NCBI GenBank assembly: GCA_964610315.1
Contig: CAZSVM010000003.1
Coordinates: 48,100-112,099, forward strand
Direction of reading: 5' to 3'
DNA from: JAQVEM01 sp964610315
Lineage (GTDB): Bacteria > Actinomycetota > Humimicrobiia > Humimicrobiales > Humimicrobiaceae
DNA length: 64,000 nt
Position 1 is the first letter of the stretch, and the number at the start of each line of letters is the position of its first letter. The notes below the pieces were generated by a model. It did not search any database. It saw nothing but the letters and a program-made list of their open reading frames with translations, and was not told the origin of the DNA. Both the position numbers and the translations under genes were made by a program. This document shows, in pieces, positions 16,558-24,613 of the stretch.

Positions 16558-17379
16558 TTAATCCAGAAGTTCCTGGAGTTCATACGCTCTTTTCTTCGCA
16601 CTTTCTACCGCCTTAATGATTATTTTATTAAGCTCACCTCTGACAAATTCTTTAAGCGCCATTTCGGTAGTTCCTCCCGGAGATGCAACTTTCTTAATTA
16701 AAGTATCAAGATCACTTCCGGATTTTTCAATAGTTATTCCCGCACCAATCATAGTCTCGTTTACCAATTTTTTCGATACTTCGGGATCCAGGCCATTTTT
16801 TATTCCATATGCGATTAAATATTTGCAGAAAAGAAAAAAATAAGCCGGACCGCTTCCATTCAAGGCAGTGGCTATATTCTGGTATTTTTCATCTATCAAT
16901 ACATAGTCACCAACACTTTTTATTAATTCTTTTGAAAATAATAAATCTCTGTTTTTTACAAATTTCCCCTTACTTAATGCTGCCATGCCCTTTCCAAATA
17001 ATGCCGGTGCATTGGGCATTATTCTTATCACTGAAGCATTTGAATTCAATATTTTTTCTATATAGTACGTAGGTATTCCAGCTGCGATACTGATAACCGA
17101 ATTTACTTTATAATCAAAACTAATTTTAACTTGACTCAGCACAGTTTTCAGATCCTGTGGTTTTACGGCCAGTAATATATATACTGTTTTTTTTACCAGT
17201 TCAGTAATTTCTGCAGCAGCATGTATCTTATAGTTGTTTTTGATATATTTTTCACGGATATCGTCTCTATCATAGAATATTATCTGGTCAGGTTTTAAGA
17301 AGCAGCAATCCAGTACCCCCTTAAGTATTGCTTCTCCCATATTTCCGCAGCCAATTATTCCCAATTTATAACTACTCAA
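16558..17379 (-). CDS. proC: Pyrroline-5-carboxylate reductase
   Basis: A 273-residue P5C reductase, the last step of proline synthesis (P5C + NAD(P)H to proline). The N-terminal Rossmann motif is IGCGNMGEAI. The catalytic/dimer domain shows NGSGPAYFFLF and VASPGGTTEMAL, both diagnostic. The start must be the TTG at 17379: no ATG precedes the nucleotide-binding motif, and GGGAG is positioned 7 bases upstream. The gene lies between sepF and yggT; yggS-proC-yggT neighbourhoods recur in many bacteria. Confidence 0.95.
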   Translation of the reverse strand: MSSYKLGIIGCGNMGEAILKGVLDCCFLKPDQIIFYDRDDIREKYIKNNYKIHAAAEITELVKKTVYILLAVKPQDLKTVLSQVKISFDYKVNSVISIAAGIPTYYIEKILNSNASVIRIMPNAPALFGKGMAALSKGKFVKNRDLLFSKELIKSVGDYVLIDEKYQNIATALNGSGPAYFFLFCKYLIAYGIKNGLDPEVSKKLVNETMIGAGITIEKSGSDLDTLIKKVASPGGTTEMALKEFVRGELNKIIIKAVESAKKRAYELQELLD

Positions 17380-17397
17380 GTAAATGCTCCCTTTTTC

Positions 17398-17910
17398 TTA
17401 AAAATGGTCGTAAAAACCCTCTTCCCGCAATAACTCTTTTTCCTCCGAACTAACCTCTACATTATAGGGGGTAATTAGAAAAACTTTTTCCGCTACTTTC
17501 TTAATGTTACCCTCCAGGGCATAAGTAAGTCCACTGCAAAAATCAATTACTCTTTTGGCCAGATCCTGACCAGCTTTCTGAAGGTTTATTATCACCGGAA
17601 TATTTTCCTTAAAATTATCTGCAATTATCTGTATCTCTTCAAACTCCTTTGGCTCTGCTACAAAAACTCTTGATTTTATTACATCCCTCCCAGAGCCAAT
17701 CAAAGGATTTCTTCTTGATGGTTTTGAAATTATGATACGTCCCCTCCTTAAACCACCTTTTTCACCTCTGTCTTCTATCTTACTGTCTTCATCCTTTAAT
17801 TTCTTCTTTCTTATTCCAGCGGTATCTTTTTCTTCCGCATCCTCCAAACTTACTTCATCCTCTTCAGACAAACCTAAAAAAGAAAGAGTTTTTTTGAAAA
17901 ATCTATTCAT
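17398..17910 (-). CDS. sepF: Cell division protein SepF
   Basis: A 170-residue SepF, a membrane-binding FtsZ bundler. The N-terminus (MNRFFKKTLSFLGL) is the expected amphipathic membrane-targeting helix. A charged linker with SKPSRRN follows, and residues about 82-160 form the DUF552 core (VFVAEPKEFEEIQII, VIINLQKAG, ALEGNIKKVAEKVFLITP). The ATG at 17910 is chosen over the TTG one codon earlier because GGAGG is correctly spaced only for the ATG. With ftsA also present in this cluster, the cell has two potential membrane anchors for FtsZ. Confidence 0.95.
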   Translation of the reverse strand: MNRFFKKTLSFLGLSEEDEVSLEDAEEKDTAGIRKKKLKDEDSKIEDRGEKGGLRRGRIIISKPSRRNPLIGSGRDVIKSRVFVAEPKEFEEIQIIADNFKENIPVIINLQKAGQDLAKRVIDFCSGLTYALEGNIKKVAEKVFLITPYNVEVSSEEKELLREEGFYDHF

Positions 17911-17936
17911 CAATCCTCCTCTTTATCATTAAAAAA

Positions 17937-18644
17937 TTAATTAAAAATAACAGAACCTATTCTAACCATGGTAGCTCCTTCCTCAATAGCTACTTTGTAA
18001 TCATTGCTCATGCCCATCGAAAGTTCAATTAATTCCGTATTGTCGAAATCTTCTCTTAATTTATCCCGGAGAATCCTCAATTTTCTGAAAATCCCTCTTA
18101 TTAACTCAAAATCATCGGTTAAAGGCGCCATGGTCATTAGTCCTGCTACTTCAATATTTTGGAAGCTTAATGCCTCCTTCAAAAAAGTGTACAGGTCATC
18201 AGGATTTATACCAAACTTTGATTCCTCTCCTGAAATATTGACTTCTATTAATATTTTTTGCCTTTTATTTAGCTTTTCGGCTTCCCCATTTATCTTACTT
18301 AAAGTACTTATTTTATCTATGGAATGTATAAATTCAACCAGGGGAACCACCGTTTTTATTTTTCTGCTCTGAAGATGTCCTATAAAGTGCCATATTGAAT
18401 CCTTTTTGGTAACACTATATTTTTCTGCCAGTTGATCTGCTCTATTCTCGCCGAAATTCTTGATTCCCAGATCATAAATTAATTTTACCTGCTGCGGAGA
18501 AGCATATTTTGTAGCCGCTATAATGGTAATATCCCCGGTACTCCTACCAGTTCTCATGCAGGTATTTTCTATTTCTTTTTTTAAATTAATAATATTGCTT
18601 TTCAATTTGTTTATTTCTTCTGTTAAATTTTGGGTATTTTTCAT
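17937..18644 (-). CDS. YggS family PLP-binding homeostasis protein
   Basis: A 235-residue YggS/PROSC/YlmE protein, a fold-type III PLP carrier that keeps free pyridoxal phosphate and amino-acid pools in balance. Seen: AATKYASP (PLP-lysine region), GIKNFGENRADQL, WHFIGHLQSRKIK and SMGMSNDYKVAIEEGATMVRIG at the C-terminus (read in parts). The ATG at 18644 is used; a TTG three codons upstream is possible. It is placed between ylmD and sepF, exactly as in many Gram-positive division clusters. Confidence 0.93.
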   Translation of the reverse strand: MKNTQNLTEEINKLKSNIINLKKEIENTCMRTGRSTGDITIIAATKYASPQQVKLIYDLGIKNFGENRADQLAEKYSVTKKDSIWHFIGHLQSRKIKTVVPLVEFIHSIDKISTLSKINGEAEKLNKRQKILIEVNISGEESKFGINPDDLYTFLKEALSFQNIEVAGLMTMAPLTDDFELIRGIFRKLRILRDKLREDFDNTELIELSMGMSNDYKVAIEEGATMVRIGSVIFN

Positions 18645-18655
18645 ATTCTGCAATT

Positions 18656-19453
18656 TTATAAAATAACTGCAACTGCAGCTTGCCTTCCGGTTATTTTACT
18701 TCTTCTGTATGAATAAAAATTGTGATTGCAGCAGGTGCATTCATCACAGTCAAGAATGTTTTCCTTATTTATACCTGAATTTTTTAACTGCATATAATTA
18801 ATGCCAACCAGATCCAAAAAGAAATCATTGTCTTTCATTGAAAAAAAATTTTCGTAACCAAATTTATTTATAAATTTTTTAATTATCGGCTCATTAACTT
18901 TATAACAACATTCCCTTATGCTGGGGCCAAAAACCACAAAAATATCTTTCTTTTTACTTTTAAACTTTTTTATCATGTATAAAATTGTCTTGGCTGCTAT
19001 CTCCCCTAAGGTTCCTTTCCATCCAGCATGTATAGCAGCAATTATTTTTTTACGTACATCTGCCGCCAGTATTAAATTACAATCAGCTCCCATTACCATT
19101 AACGGCGTACTTTTCAAATTAGTTATCAGGCAGTCGACTTCTTGCGGAATATTATCCAGATTTAAATTCATATCTTTACTAACATTCAATATAGTACTTC
19201 CGTGAACCTGTTTTGTAGAATATATTCTATTTATACCATTTAGATTAAGCTTATTTAATAATTTTTCCCTGTTCCTTTTAACATCTGTTTCCACGTCACC
19301 GGTATAATAATCCAAATTCAAAGATTTAAATTTACCCTTGCTAAATCCGCCATTTCTGGTGGTAAAGCAAAAGATTATTCCATATTCTTTTTTCAAATAG
19401 GGGGATAAATATACAGTGAGGTCATCAAGTATTGTCTTCTCTATTTTAGTCAT
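18656..19453 (-). CDS. YlmD/YfiH (PgeF, LACC1-like) purine nucleoside phosphorylase domain protein
   Basis: A 265-residue multicopper-oxidase-like (DUF152) protein. Family members act as purine nucleoside phosphorylase/adenosine deaminase enzymes, and E. coli YfiH edits wrong peptidoglycan intermediates. Metal-site motifs are present: GADCNLIL, AAIHAGWKGT (the invariant HAGWKG), FGPSIRECCYKV and the Cys-rich DECTCCNHNFYSYRR. It lies directly downstream of ftsZ, the standard location. Whether it proofreads cell-wall precursors here is inference. Confidence 0.9.
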   Translation of the reverse strand: MTKIEKTILDDLTVYLSPYLKKEYGIIFCFTTRNGGFSKGKFKSLNLDYYTGDVETDVKRNREKLLNKLNLNGINRIYSTKQVHGSTILNVSKDMNLNLDNIPQEVDCLITNLKSTPLMVMGADCNLILAADVRKKIIAAIHAGWKGTLGEIAAKTILYMIKKFKSKKKDIFVVFGPSIRECCYKVNEPIIKKFINKFGYENFFSMKDNDFFLDLVGINYMQLKNSGINKENILDCDECTCCNHNFYSYRRSKITGRQAAVAVIL

Positions 19454-19465
19454 TTTAAAAAAGTT

Positions 19466-20608
19466 TTATTCTTTGTTTTTTCTTAAGAATGTAGGTATAT
19501 CAAGGTAGTCATCTTCTTCAAGTGAGCTAAAATCATTCTCCGATATCTTTTTAAAATCTTTCTTTTCCTTTTTTTCAGCGAGTATGTCTTTTTCAAACTC
19601 AAATAATTTTTTCTCTACTTCTTTTTTTCTTTTTTGTTCATCATCTGCTTTTGTTTTGCTGACTTTACGTGACCCAAATCCGGTAGCGATAATAGTAACC
19701 TTTACGTTATCATTCATACTTTCGTCAATAACCGCTCCAAAGATAATATTTGCATTCGAACTGGATGCATTTCTTATTATTTCTGCTGCCTGGTTAACTT
19801 CAAACAGTTTCAAATCAGGTCCACCTGATATATTCAGTAGAATTCCACTGGCACCTTCTATGGAAGTTTCTATAAGAGGGCTGTTAATTGCATTCTGGGC
19901 TGCTTTAATGGCTCTACTTTCACCTGCTGCCATACCATCTCCCAGTATTGCATTTCCTGCATTTTTTATTACGGATCTTACATCCGCAAAATCAAGATTG
20001 ATCAATCCCGGTAGGGTAATTAAATCAGTAACTCCCCTGACGCCTGCTTTAAGCACATTATCGGCTAATTTAAAAGCATTGAGCAGGGTGGTATTATCAT
20101 CGGCAATCTCCAGCAGTCTATCATTGGGTATAATTATAAGGGTATCAACCTTATCTTTTAAATTTTCGATACCCTCTTCAGCCTGACACATTCTTTTTTT
20201 GCCCTCAAAAGTGAATGGTTTGGTTACCACTGCCACTGTCAGACAGCCTGCTTCTCTAGCTGCAGAAGCAATAATAGGAGCTGCTCCGGTTCCGGTTCCT
20301 CCACCTTCTCCTACCGTTAAAAATATCATATCTGCATCTTTCACTACTTCCTTTATGGATTCTATGGACTTTTCGGCGGCAACCCTGCCTATCTCCGGAT
20401 TGGAACCCGCACCCAATCCGGTTTCACCGATCAATACTTTTCTGTCGGCACTGGACATCATAAGAACCTGGGCGTCAGTATTTACTGCAATAAATTCACA
20501 TCCGCTCAAATTATCGTCCATCATTCTATTGACTGCATTACTTCCCCCACCTCCTATACCTATAACTCTTATTACCGCATAATAACTTCTGTCAAAATCC
20601 AAATTCAA
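19466..20608 (-). CDS. ftsZ: Cell division protein FtsZ
   Basis: The tubulin-like GTPase that forms the division ring. Visible: GIGGGGSNAVNRM, the tubulin signature GGGTGTGAAP, NTDAQVL, PNDRLLEI and the T7-loop region LINLDFADVR. The C-terminus ends with YLDIPTFLRKN, the conserved tail that binds FtsA/SepF. The preferred start is TTG at 20608: AGGTGA, formed by the ftsA stop region, lies 5 bases upstream. The GTG at 20617 would overlap the ftsA stop but has no ribosome site. About 380 residues, normal for the family. Confidence 0.97.
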   Translation of the reverse strand: MNLDFDRSYYAVIRVIGIGGGGSNAVNRMMDDNLSGCEFIAVNTDAQVLMMSSADRKVLIGETGLGAGSNPEIGRVAAEKSIESIKEVVKDADMIFLTVGEGGGTGTGAAPIIASAAREAGCLTVAVVTKPFTFEGKKRMCQAEEGIENLKDKVDTLIIIPNDRLLEIADDNTTLLNAFKLADNVLKAGVRGVTDLITLPGLINLDFADVRSVIKNAGNAILGDGMAAGESRAIKAAQNAINSPLIETSIEGASGILLNISGGPDLKLFEVNQAAEIIRNASSSNANIIFGAVIDESMNDNVKVTIIATGFGSRKVSKTKADDEQKRKKEVEKKLFEFEKDILAEKKEKKDFKKISENDFSSLEEDDYLDIPTFLRKNKE

Positions 20609-20613
20609 AATAA

Positions 20614-21867
20614 TCACCTGCTTTCATTTTTTAAAATTTTTAAAATAAATTCCCTGAATCTATTCATAAAACTATTTTTTTCCTTCTTTTCTCCAATTTG
20701 ATCCATACTGAGATAATTCTCCAGTTGATAGGCATATTTCAGCAGACCTACACCTGTGGAATAAATGGGACTTCCAATAACTTCCGGTGGGCCTTCTACA
20801 TCAGCGGGAACTCCCAATCTCGCTGGCAAATTAAATACGGAGTTTGCCAGTGGAGCTATTCCTTTAAGCAGAGAAGTTCCCCCGGTTATAACCAATCCAC
20901 AGGGAACTTTATGTACAAAATTATAACCTTCGATTTTTTCTTTAATCAAACTCAAAAGTTCCTTAACCCTGCAGTTTACTATATTATATAACCGTATATT
21001 TAAGGTTGTCTTATTGCTGTCTATTTTAATGTCACCTATATTTAATCTATTTAAAGTATCATAAAAGTTATAATCGACATTGGCAAATTTTTTTTTAATT
21101 TCCTCTGCTTTGGAGAAAGGAACATTCAGGCCGATTGATATATCATTGGTTATTAAATCTCCTCCTACCGGCAGGCAATAGGTAAATATCATTTTTTTAT
21201 TCTGATATACAGCAACATCAGTCGTTCCTCCGCCAATATCAAGGAGTATCACGCCGCTCTCTTTTTCTTCAGGAGTAAGAACAGCTTCACTGGAAGCCAG
21301 AGCTTCCACAATTATATCTTCTATTTCTATTTTAGCAGTTTTTACACTATTGACCACGTTGCTTATCAGGGAAGTAGTTCCATAAACAGCCAGTAATTCT
21401 ACGGCCAATTTATTAGCCGACAGTCCTATAGGATCTACTATACCCTTTTCCTCATCAATAACAAACTGCTTGATTAAAGTGTGTATAATTTCATGCTGCG
21501 AGGATACATTTACTTTATTTGCCATAGAAATAAGTTTATCTACATCACCCTTTCTTACTATATTATTAGGGGAAGTAATATTTATTTCACACCAGTTACT
21601 CAAGAAAGAAATGTGTTTGCCGGTAACCCCGATATAGGCATTATCTATAAATAATTTGGTAGATCTTTCGGCCATTTCTATGGAATTAAGTATGGATTTG
21701 GTGGCTTCGTTTATGTCTATAACCAGACCTTTTTTAATACCTTTTGAAGCAGAAATTCCGTAACCTTTTATTCTTAATATATTATTTTTTTCGACTCTTC
21801 CGATTAAAGTGGTTACCTTAGTGGTTCCTATATCAATCCCTACAATATGTTCGTCATTTGCTGGCAA
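20614..21867 (-). CDS. ftsA: Cell division protein FtsA
   Basis: A 417-residue actin-fold ATPase tethering FtsZ filaments to the membrane. Seen: phosphate-1 motif VGIDIGTTKV at residues 8-17, GVTGKHISF in the 1C (SHS2) region, ILLDIGGGTTDVAVY (phosphate-2) and GLVITGGTSLLKG (adenosine motif). The last residues (NSFMNRFREFILKILKN) form the amphipathic membrane helix. The start is TTG at 21867, with GGAGG 5 bases upstream and no better alternative. Its TGA stop is part of the ftsZ ribosome site, coupling the two. Confidence 0.97.
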   Translation of the reverse strand: MPANDEHIVGIDIGTTKVTTLIGRVEKNNILRIKGYGISASKGIKKGLVIDINEATKSILNSIEMAERSTKLFIDNAYIGVTGKHISFLSNWCEINITSPNNIVRKGDVDKLISMANKVNVSSQHEIIHTLIKQFVIDEEKGIVDPIGLSANKLAVELLAVYGTTSLISNVVNSVKTAKIEIEDIIVEALASSEAVLTPEEKESGVILLDIGGGTTDVAVYQNKKMIFTYCLPVGGDLITNDISIGLNVPFSKAEEIKKKFANVDYNFYDTLNRLNIGDIKIDSNKTTLNIRLYNIVNCRVKELLSLIKEKIEGYNFVHKVPCGLVITGGTSLLKGIAPLANSVFNLPARLGVPADVEGPPEVIGSPIYSTGVGLLKYAYQLENYLSMDQIGEKKEKNSFMNRFREFILKILKNESR

Positions 21868-21883
21868 TCAAACCTCCACTTCT

Positions 21884-22657
21884 CTATCTTATCACCGGAT
21901 TATCGGGACTTCTTAAATCTATTATATTACATTCCGTTTCTTTATTTAACAATTGTTTTAGCACTTCAACCTTTTTTACTATATCGCTGCTGTCGCCAAA
22001 GATAATTTCCTTTCCATTATTGGTAACAAAAACTATATCCCCTGAAATATTATTTTCCAGTCTTGCTTCCTTAATTATATTTTTAAGCTCGGTATCGAAA
22101 ACCTTATAAATTTCCACACAGCTGAGCACATTTTTCTTGGCAATTTTTTCCCCCACATTTATACTGTAGTCAACCGCATTCCTGACCAGTATTAAATCCT
22201 TATAGTTATACAGATTTTCATTCTCAATTTTTTCCAGCACCACGCCTTCATTGTCCACTAAAAAATATGAATTCTTGTAAACTATTTTTAGATAAGGTTT
22301 TCTTTCGATTAATTTTATTACCACCCTGTCCGGGAAAATCTTGCTTAATTCCGCACTTTTAACCCAGTTCAACTCCTCCGCTATTTTATCTTCTACTTTT
22401 TTTTTATTGACCTCGAATATATTAGCTCCTATTAACTCCTTTACCAGGCCGGTAATTTCCTCATCCTGGTAGTGGGTATTTTCCTCCACATTTATGCTTT
22501 TAATTTTGAAATACTGGCTATTATAAAAATAATTCAATCCCCATATCACTGAGGCAAAGAAGACAATTACCAGCAGTAATTTTAAAAAATTCCAGATCCT
22601 CCTTCTTATTATTTTTCTTCTTCTTCTGGCCAGAATAGAACTATCACTATTTTTAAT
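21884..22657 (-). CDS. ftsQ: Cell division protein FtsQ/DivIB (probable ATT start)
   Basis: A bitopic divisome protein with a basic cytoplasmic tail (ARRRRKIIRRR), one membrane helix (LLLVIVFFASVIWGL), a POTRA domain (FKIKSINVEENTHYQ) and a beta domain (PYLKIVYKNSYFLVDNEG). Starting at the first canonical codon (GTG 22549) would remove the tail and half of the helix. Upstream, the frame is open back to the ddl TGA stop (22673-22675) without ATG, GTG or TTG. The ATT at 22657 has AAGGGTGA ending 4 bases before it, giving 257 residues with a complete anchor. A non-canonical start, readthrough of the ddl stop, or a sequence error are the options; the protein identity itself is secure. Confidence 0.85.
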   Translation of the reverse strand: MKNSDSSILARRRRKIIRRRIWNFLKLLLVIVFFASVIWGLNYFYNSQYFKIKSINVEENTHYQDEEITGLVKELIGANIFEVNKKKVEDKIAEELNWVKSAELSKIFPDRVVIKLIERKPYLKIVYKNSYFLVDNEGVVLEKIENENLYNYKDLILVRNAVDYSINVGEKIAKKNVLSCVEIYKVFDTELKNIIKEARLENNISGDIVFVTNNGKEIIFGDSSDIVKKVEVLKQLLNKETECNIIDLRSPDNPVIR

Positions 22658-22672
22658 TTTATCACCCTTAAA

Positions 22673-23650
22673 TCATACTTTTAAATCTGCTAAATCCAAT
22701 ATTATTTCTATCAATAAATCAAAATCGATTCCTGCCGCCCTGGCCGCTTTAGGAACCAGGCTGGTGGCTGTCATTCCCGGCATAGTATTTAATTCAAAAA
22801 CATAAGCATTATTATAATCATCCAGTATAAAATCAACTCTTGATATGCTGCTGCATTCCAGTACTTTATGACATTTGACTGCTGTTTCCGATACATACCG
22901 GTATATGTCTTTATCCAGTCTGGCCGGAACAATATACTCCGTAGTATTTTCAATGTATTTTGCATCATAATCATAAAAACCGCTCTTAGGTTTAATTTCA
23001 ATAACCGGCAGAGCAACCGGCTCCCTACCTATAATGCTTACCGTTAATTCTCTGCCACTTATATATTTTTCAATTAAAATTTTATTGTCATACTCCACTG
23101 CATTGGCTATTGCATATTCCAGTCGAGTATCATCACTAGCTATGCTAATTCCTATAGTGGACCCTTCCCTGTTTGGTTTAACTATTACCGGATAAGATAA
23201 TTTTTTGTTTACCAGTTTCTTAAGTTTTGAAAGATTCGGTTTGTCATTAAAGTCTATCGCAACATAATCAGGAGTAGGAATTTTTTCACAACTCATAATC
23301 TCTTTCGATAATATTTTATTAATGGCAATAGCGCTCCCCAACACGCCTGATCCGGTATAGGGAATCTTCATAAATTCCAACAGCCCCTGAATGGTGCCAT
23401 CCTCACCGTATCTTCCATGAAGTGCTAGAAATGCTAAATTTATTTCTTTAAGCTTGTCATAAAAATCATTTCCGGGGTCAATAAAAACAGTGTTATAACC
23501 CGATTTTAAAAGAGAATCATAAATGTTTTTTCCGGTTAAAAGAGATATCTCTCTTTCGGATGAAATACCTCCGGCAATCACTCCAATTTTTAGTGATTTC
23601 TTCTTCTCTCTAACTTTAAGGATTCTAAATTTTTCCAATATATCTGACAT
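22673..23650 (-). CDS. ddl: D-alanine--D-alanine ligase
   Basis: A 325-residue ATP-grasp enzyme joining two D-alanines for the peptidoglycan stem. Motifs: GGISSEREISL at the N-terminus, LHGRYGEDGTIQG, PYTGSGVLGSAIA, VKPNREGSTIGI and the C-terminal FELNTMPGMTATS. The ATG at 23650 lies one base after the murB stop and is preferred over a longer reading that overlaps murB. Placement murB-ddl-ftsQ matches classical dcw order. Its TGA stop is in frame with the ftsQ N-terminal region. Confidence 0.95.
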   Translation of the reverse strand: MSDILEKFRILKVREKKKSLKIGVIAGGISSEREISLLTGKNIYDSLLKSGYNTVFIDPGNDFYDKLKEINLAFLALHGRYGEDGTIQGLLEFMKIPYTGSGVLGSAIAINKILSKEIMSCEKIPTPDYVAIDFNDKPNLSKLKKLVNKKLSYPVIVKPNREGSTIGISIASDDTRLEYAIANAVEYDNKILIEKYISGRELTVSIIGREPVALPVIEIKPKSGFYDYDAKYIENTTEYIVPARLDKDIYRYVSETAVKCHKVLECSSISRVDFILDDYNNAYVFELNTMPGMTATSLVPKAARAAGIDFDLLIEIILDLADLKV

Positions 23651-23651
23651 A

Positions 23652-24587
23652 CTAAAATCCGGCCAGTTTAACCTCATATTCCAGTTTCTGGTTAAATCTT
23701 TCCATAACCATATCTTTTGCTATTTTTGAAAGTATATATATATCTTCCGAGCTGGCATTTTTAAAGTTTTCAATAAAATTTGCATGCTTGTTAGAAATTC
23801 TGGCCCCTCCGTAAATGAATCCTTTAAGGCCGCACTGCTCTATCAGCTCTCCGGCAGATTTAGGGTAATTTTTGATATTTTTAAAAAAACAACCAGAACT
23901 TCTGGCATTGACCGGCTGGATTAATTTCTTTCTTTTTATCCTGCCGGCAATCTTTTTTAGAATGTCTTTTTTATTGGATTTTCTGATTTTTAAAATTATT
24001 TTGGTAAGAACCAATAGATCGGGAACATTCAGATATCTGTAACCAAAGTCACTTCCGCTAAGACTGGTAATTTTTTCTACAATATTTCCTTTTTCATTTT
24101 TTATATAACCGATTTCTTCTATAAAATTACAGATCCCGGTGTCCCTGCTGCCACTATTACCTATAACACTTCCGCCCAGGGTACCCGGTATGCCGGAAAA
24201 TTCAGAAAAATCATATCCCTGAGCAGCGGCTTTGACTATAAATTTTGAAAGATTATAAGCGGCACCTGCTATTATCTTACTTCCTCCCTCGAATTTCAGA
24301 TAATTAAAGTCTCTGCCCAGTCTTATCAGTATCATATCCATATAACCATCGTTGAATAAAATATTAGTACCATCTCCAATTATCATAAATTTAATTTTAT
24401 TACTTATACAGGTTCCTATAATCTTTTTTAAACTTCCTACTCCATCAGCCCTGAAATAACCCAGCGCTTTGCCTCCTGTTTTAATAGAGGTTAATGGGGA
24501 TGTGTTTATATCAAATACTACATTACCCAGTTCAGCATCTTTGATAGCCCGCATGGCTTCTTCTTTTATTAGTTCTGTTCCACTCAT
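23652..24587 (-). CDS. murB: UDP-N-acetylenolpyruvoylglucosamine reductase
   Basis: A 311-residue FAD enzyme reducing the enolpyruvyl group with NADPH to give UDP-MurNAc. Seen: NTSPLTSIKTGG (FAD-binding opening), IIGDGTNILF, FSGIPGTLGGSVIGNSG and RSSGCFFKN with the catalytic Ser/Cys region. The length and Ser-Gly-Cys-Phe arrangement fit type II MurB. Gene order murC-murB-ddl is conserved. Confidence 0.96.
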   Translation of the reverse strand: MSGTELIKEEAMRAIKDAELGNVVFDINTSPLTSIKTGGKALGYFRADGVGSLKKIIGTCISNKIKFMIIGDGTNILFNDGYMDMILIRLGRDFNYLKFEGGSKIIAGAAYNLSKFIVKAAAQGYDFSEFSGIPGTLGGSVIGNSGSRDTGICNFIEEIGYIKNEKGNIVEKITSLSGSDFGYRYLNVPDLLVLTKIILKIRKSNKKDILKKIAGRIKRKKLIQPVNARSSGCFFKNIKNYPKSAGELIEQCGLKGFIYGGARISNKHANFIENFKNASSEDIYILSKIAKDMVMERFNQKLEYEVKLAGF

Positions 24588-24613
24588 TAAAAATCCCGGT
24601 GTAATTTACCCTT

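Noticed and set aside
19584..20186. A plus-strand ORF of 200 residues.
   Set aside because: It is antisense to ftsZ with no ribosome site or family features.
22673..22675. TGA read as an amino acid, joining ddl and ftsQ by a changed genetic code.
   Set aside because: TGA is used as a normal stop elsewhere in the window (for example ftsA, murE and the CpaE-like gene), so general recoding is excluded; only local readthrough remains possible.
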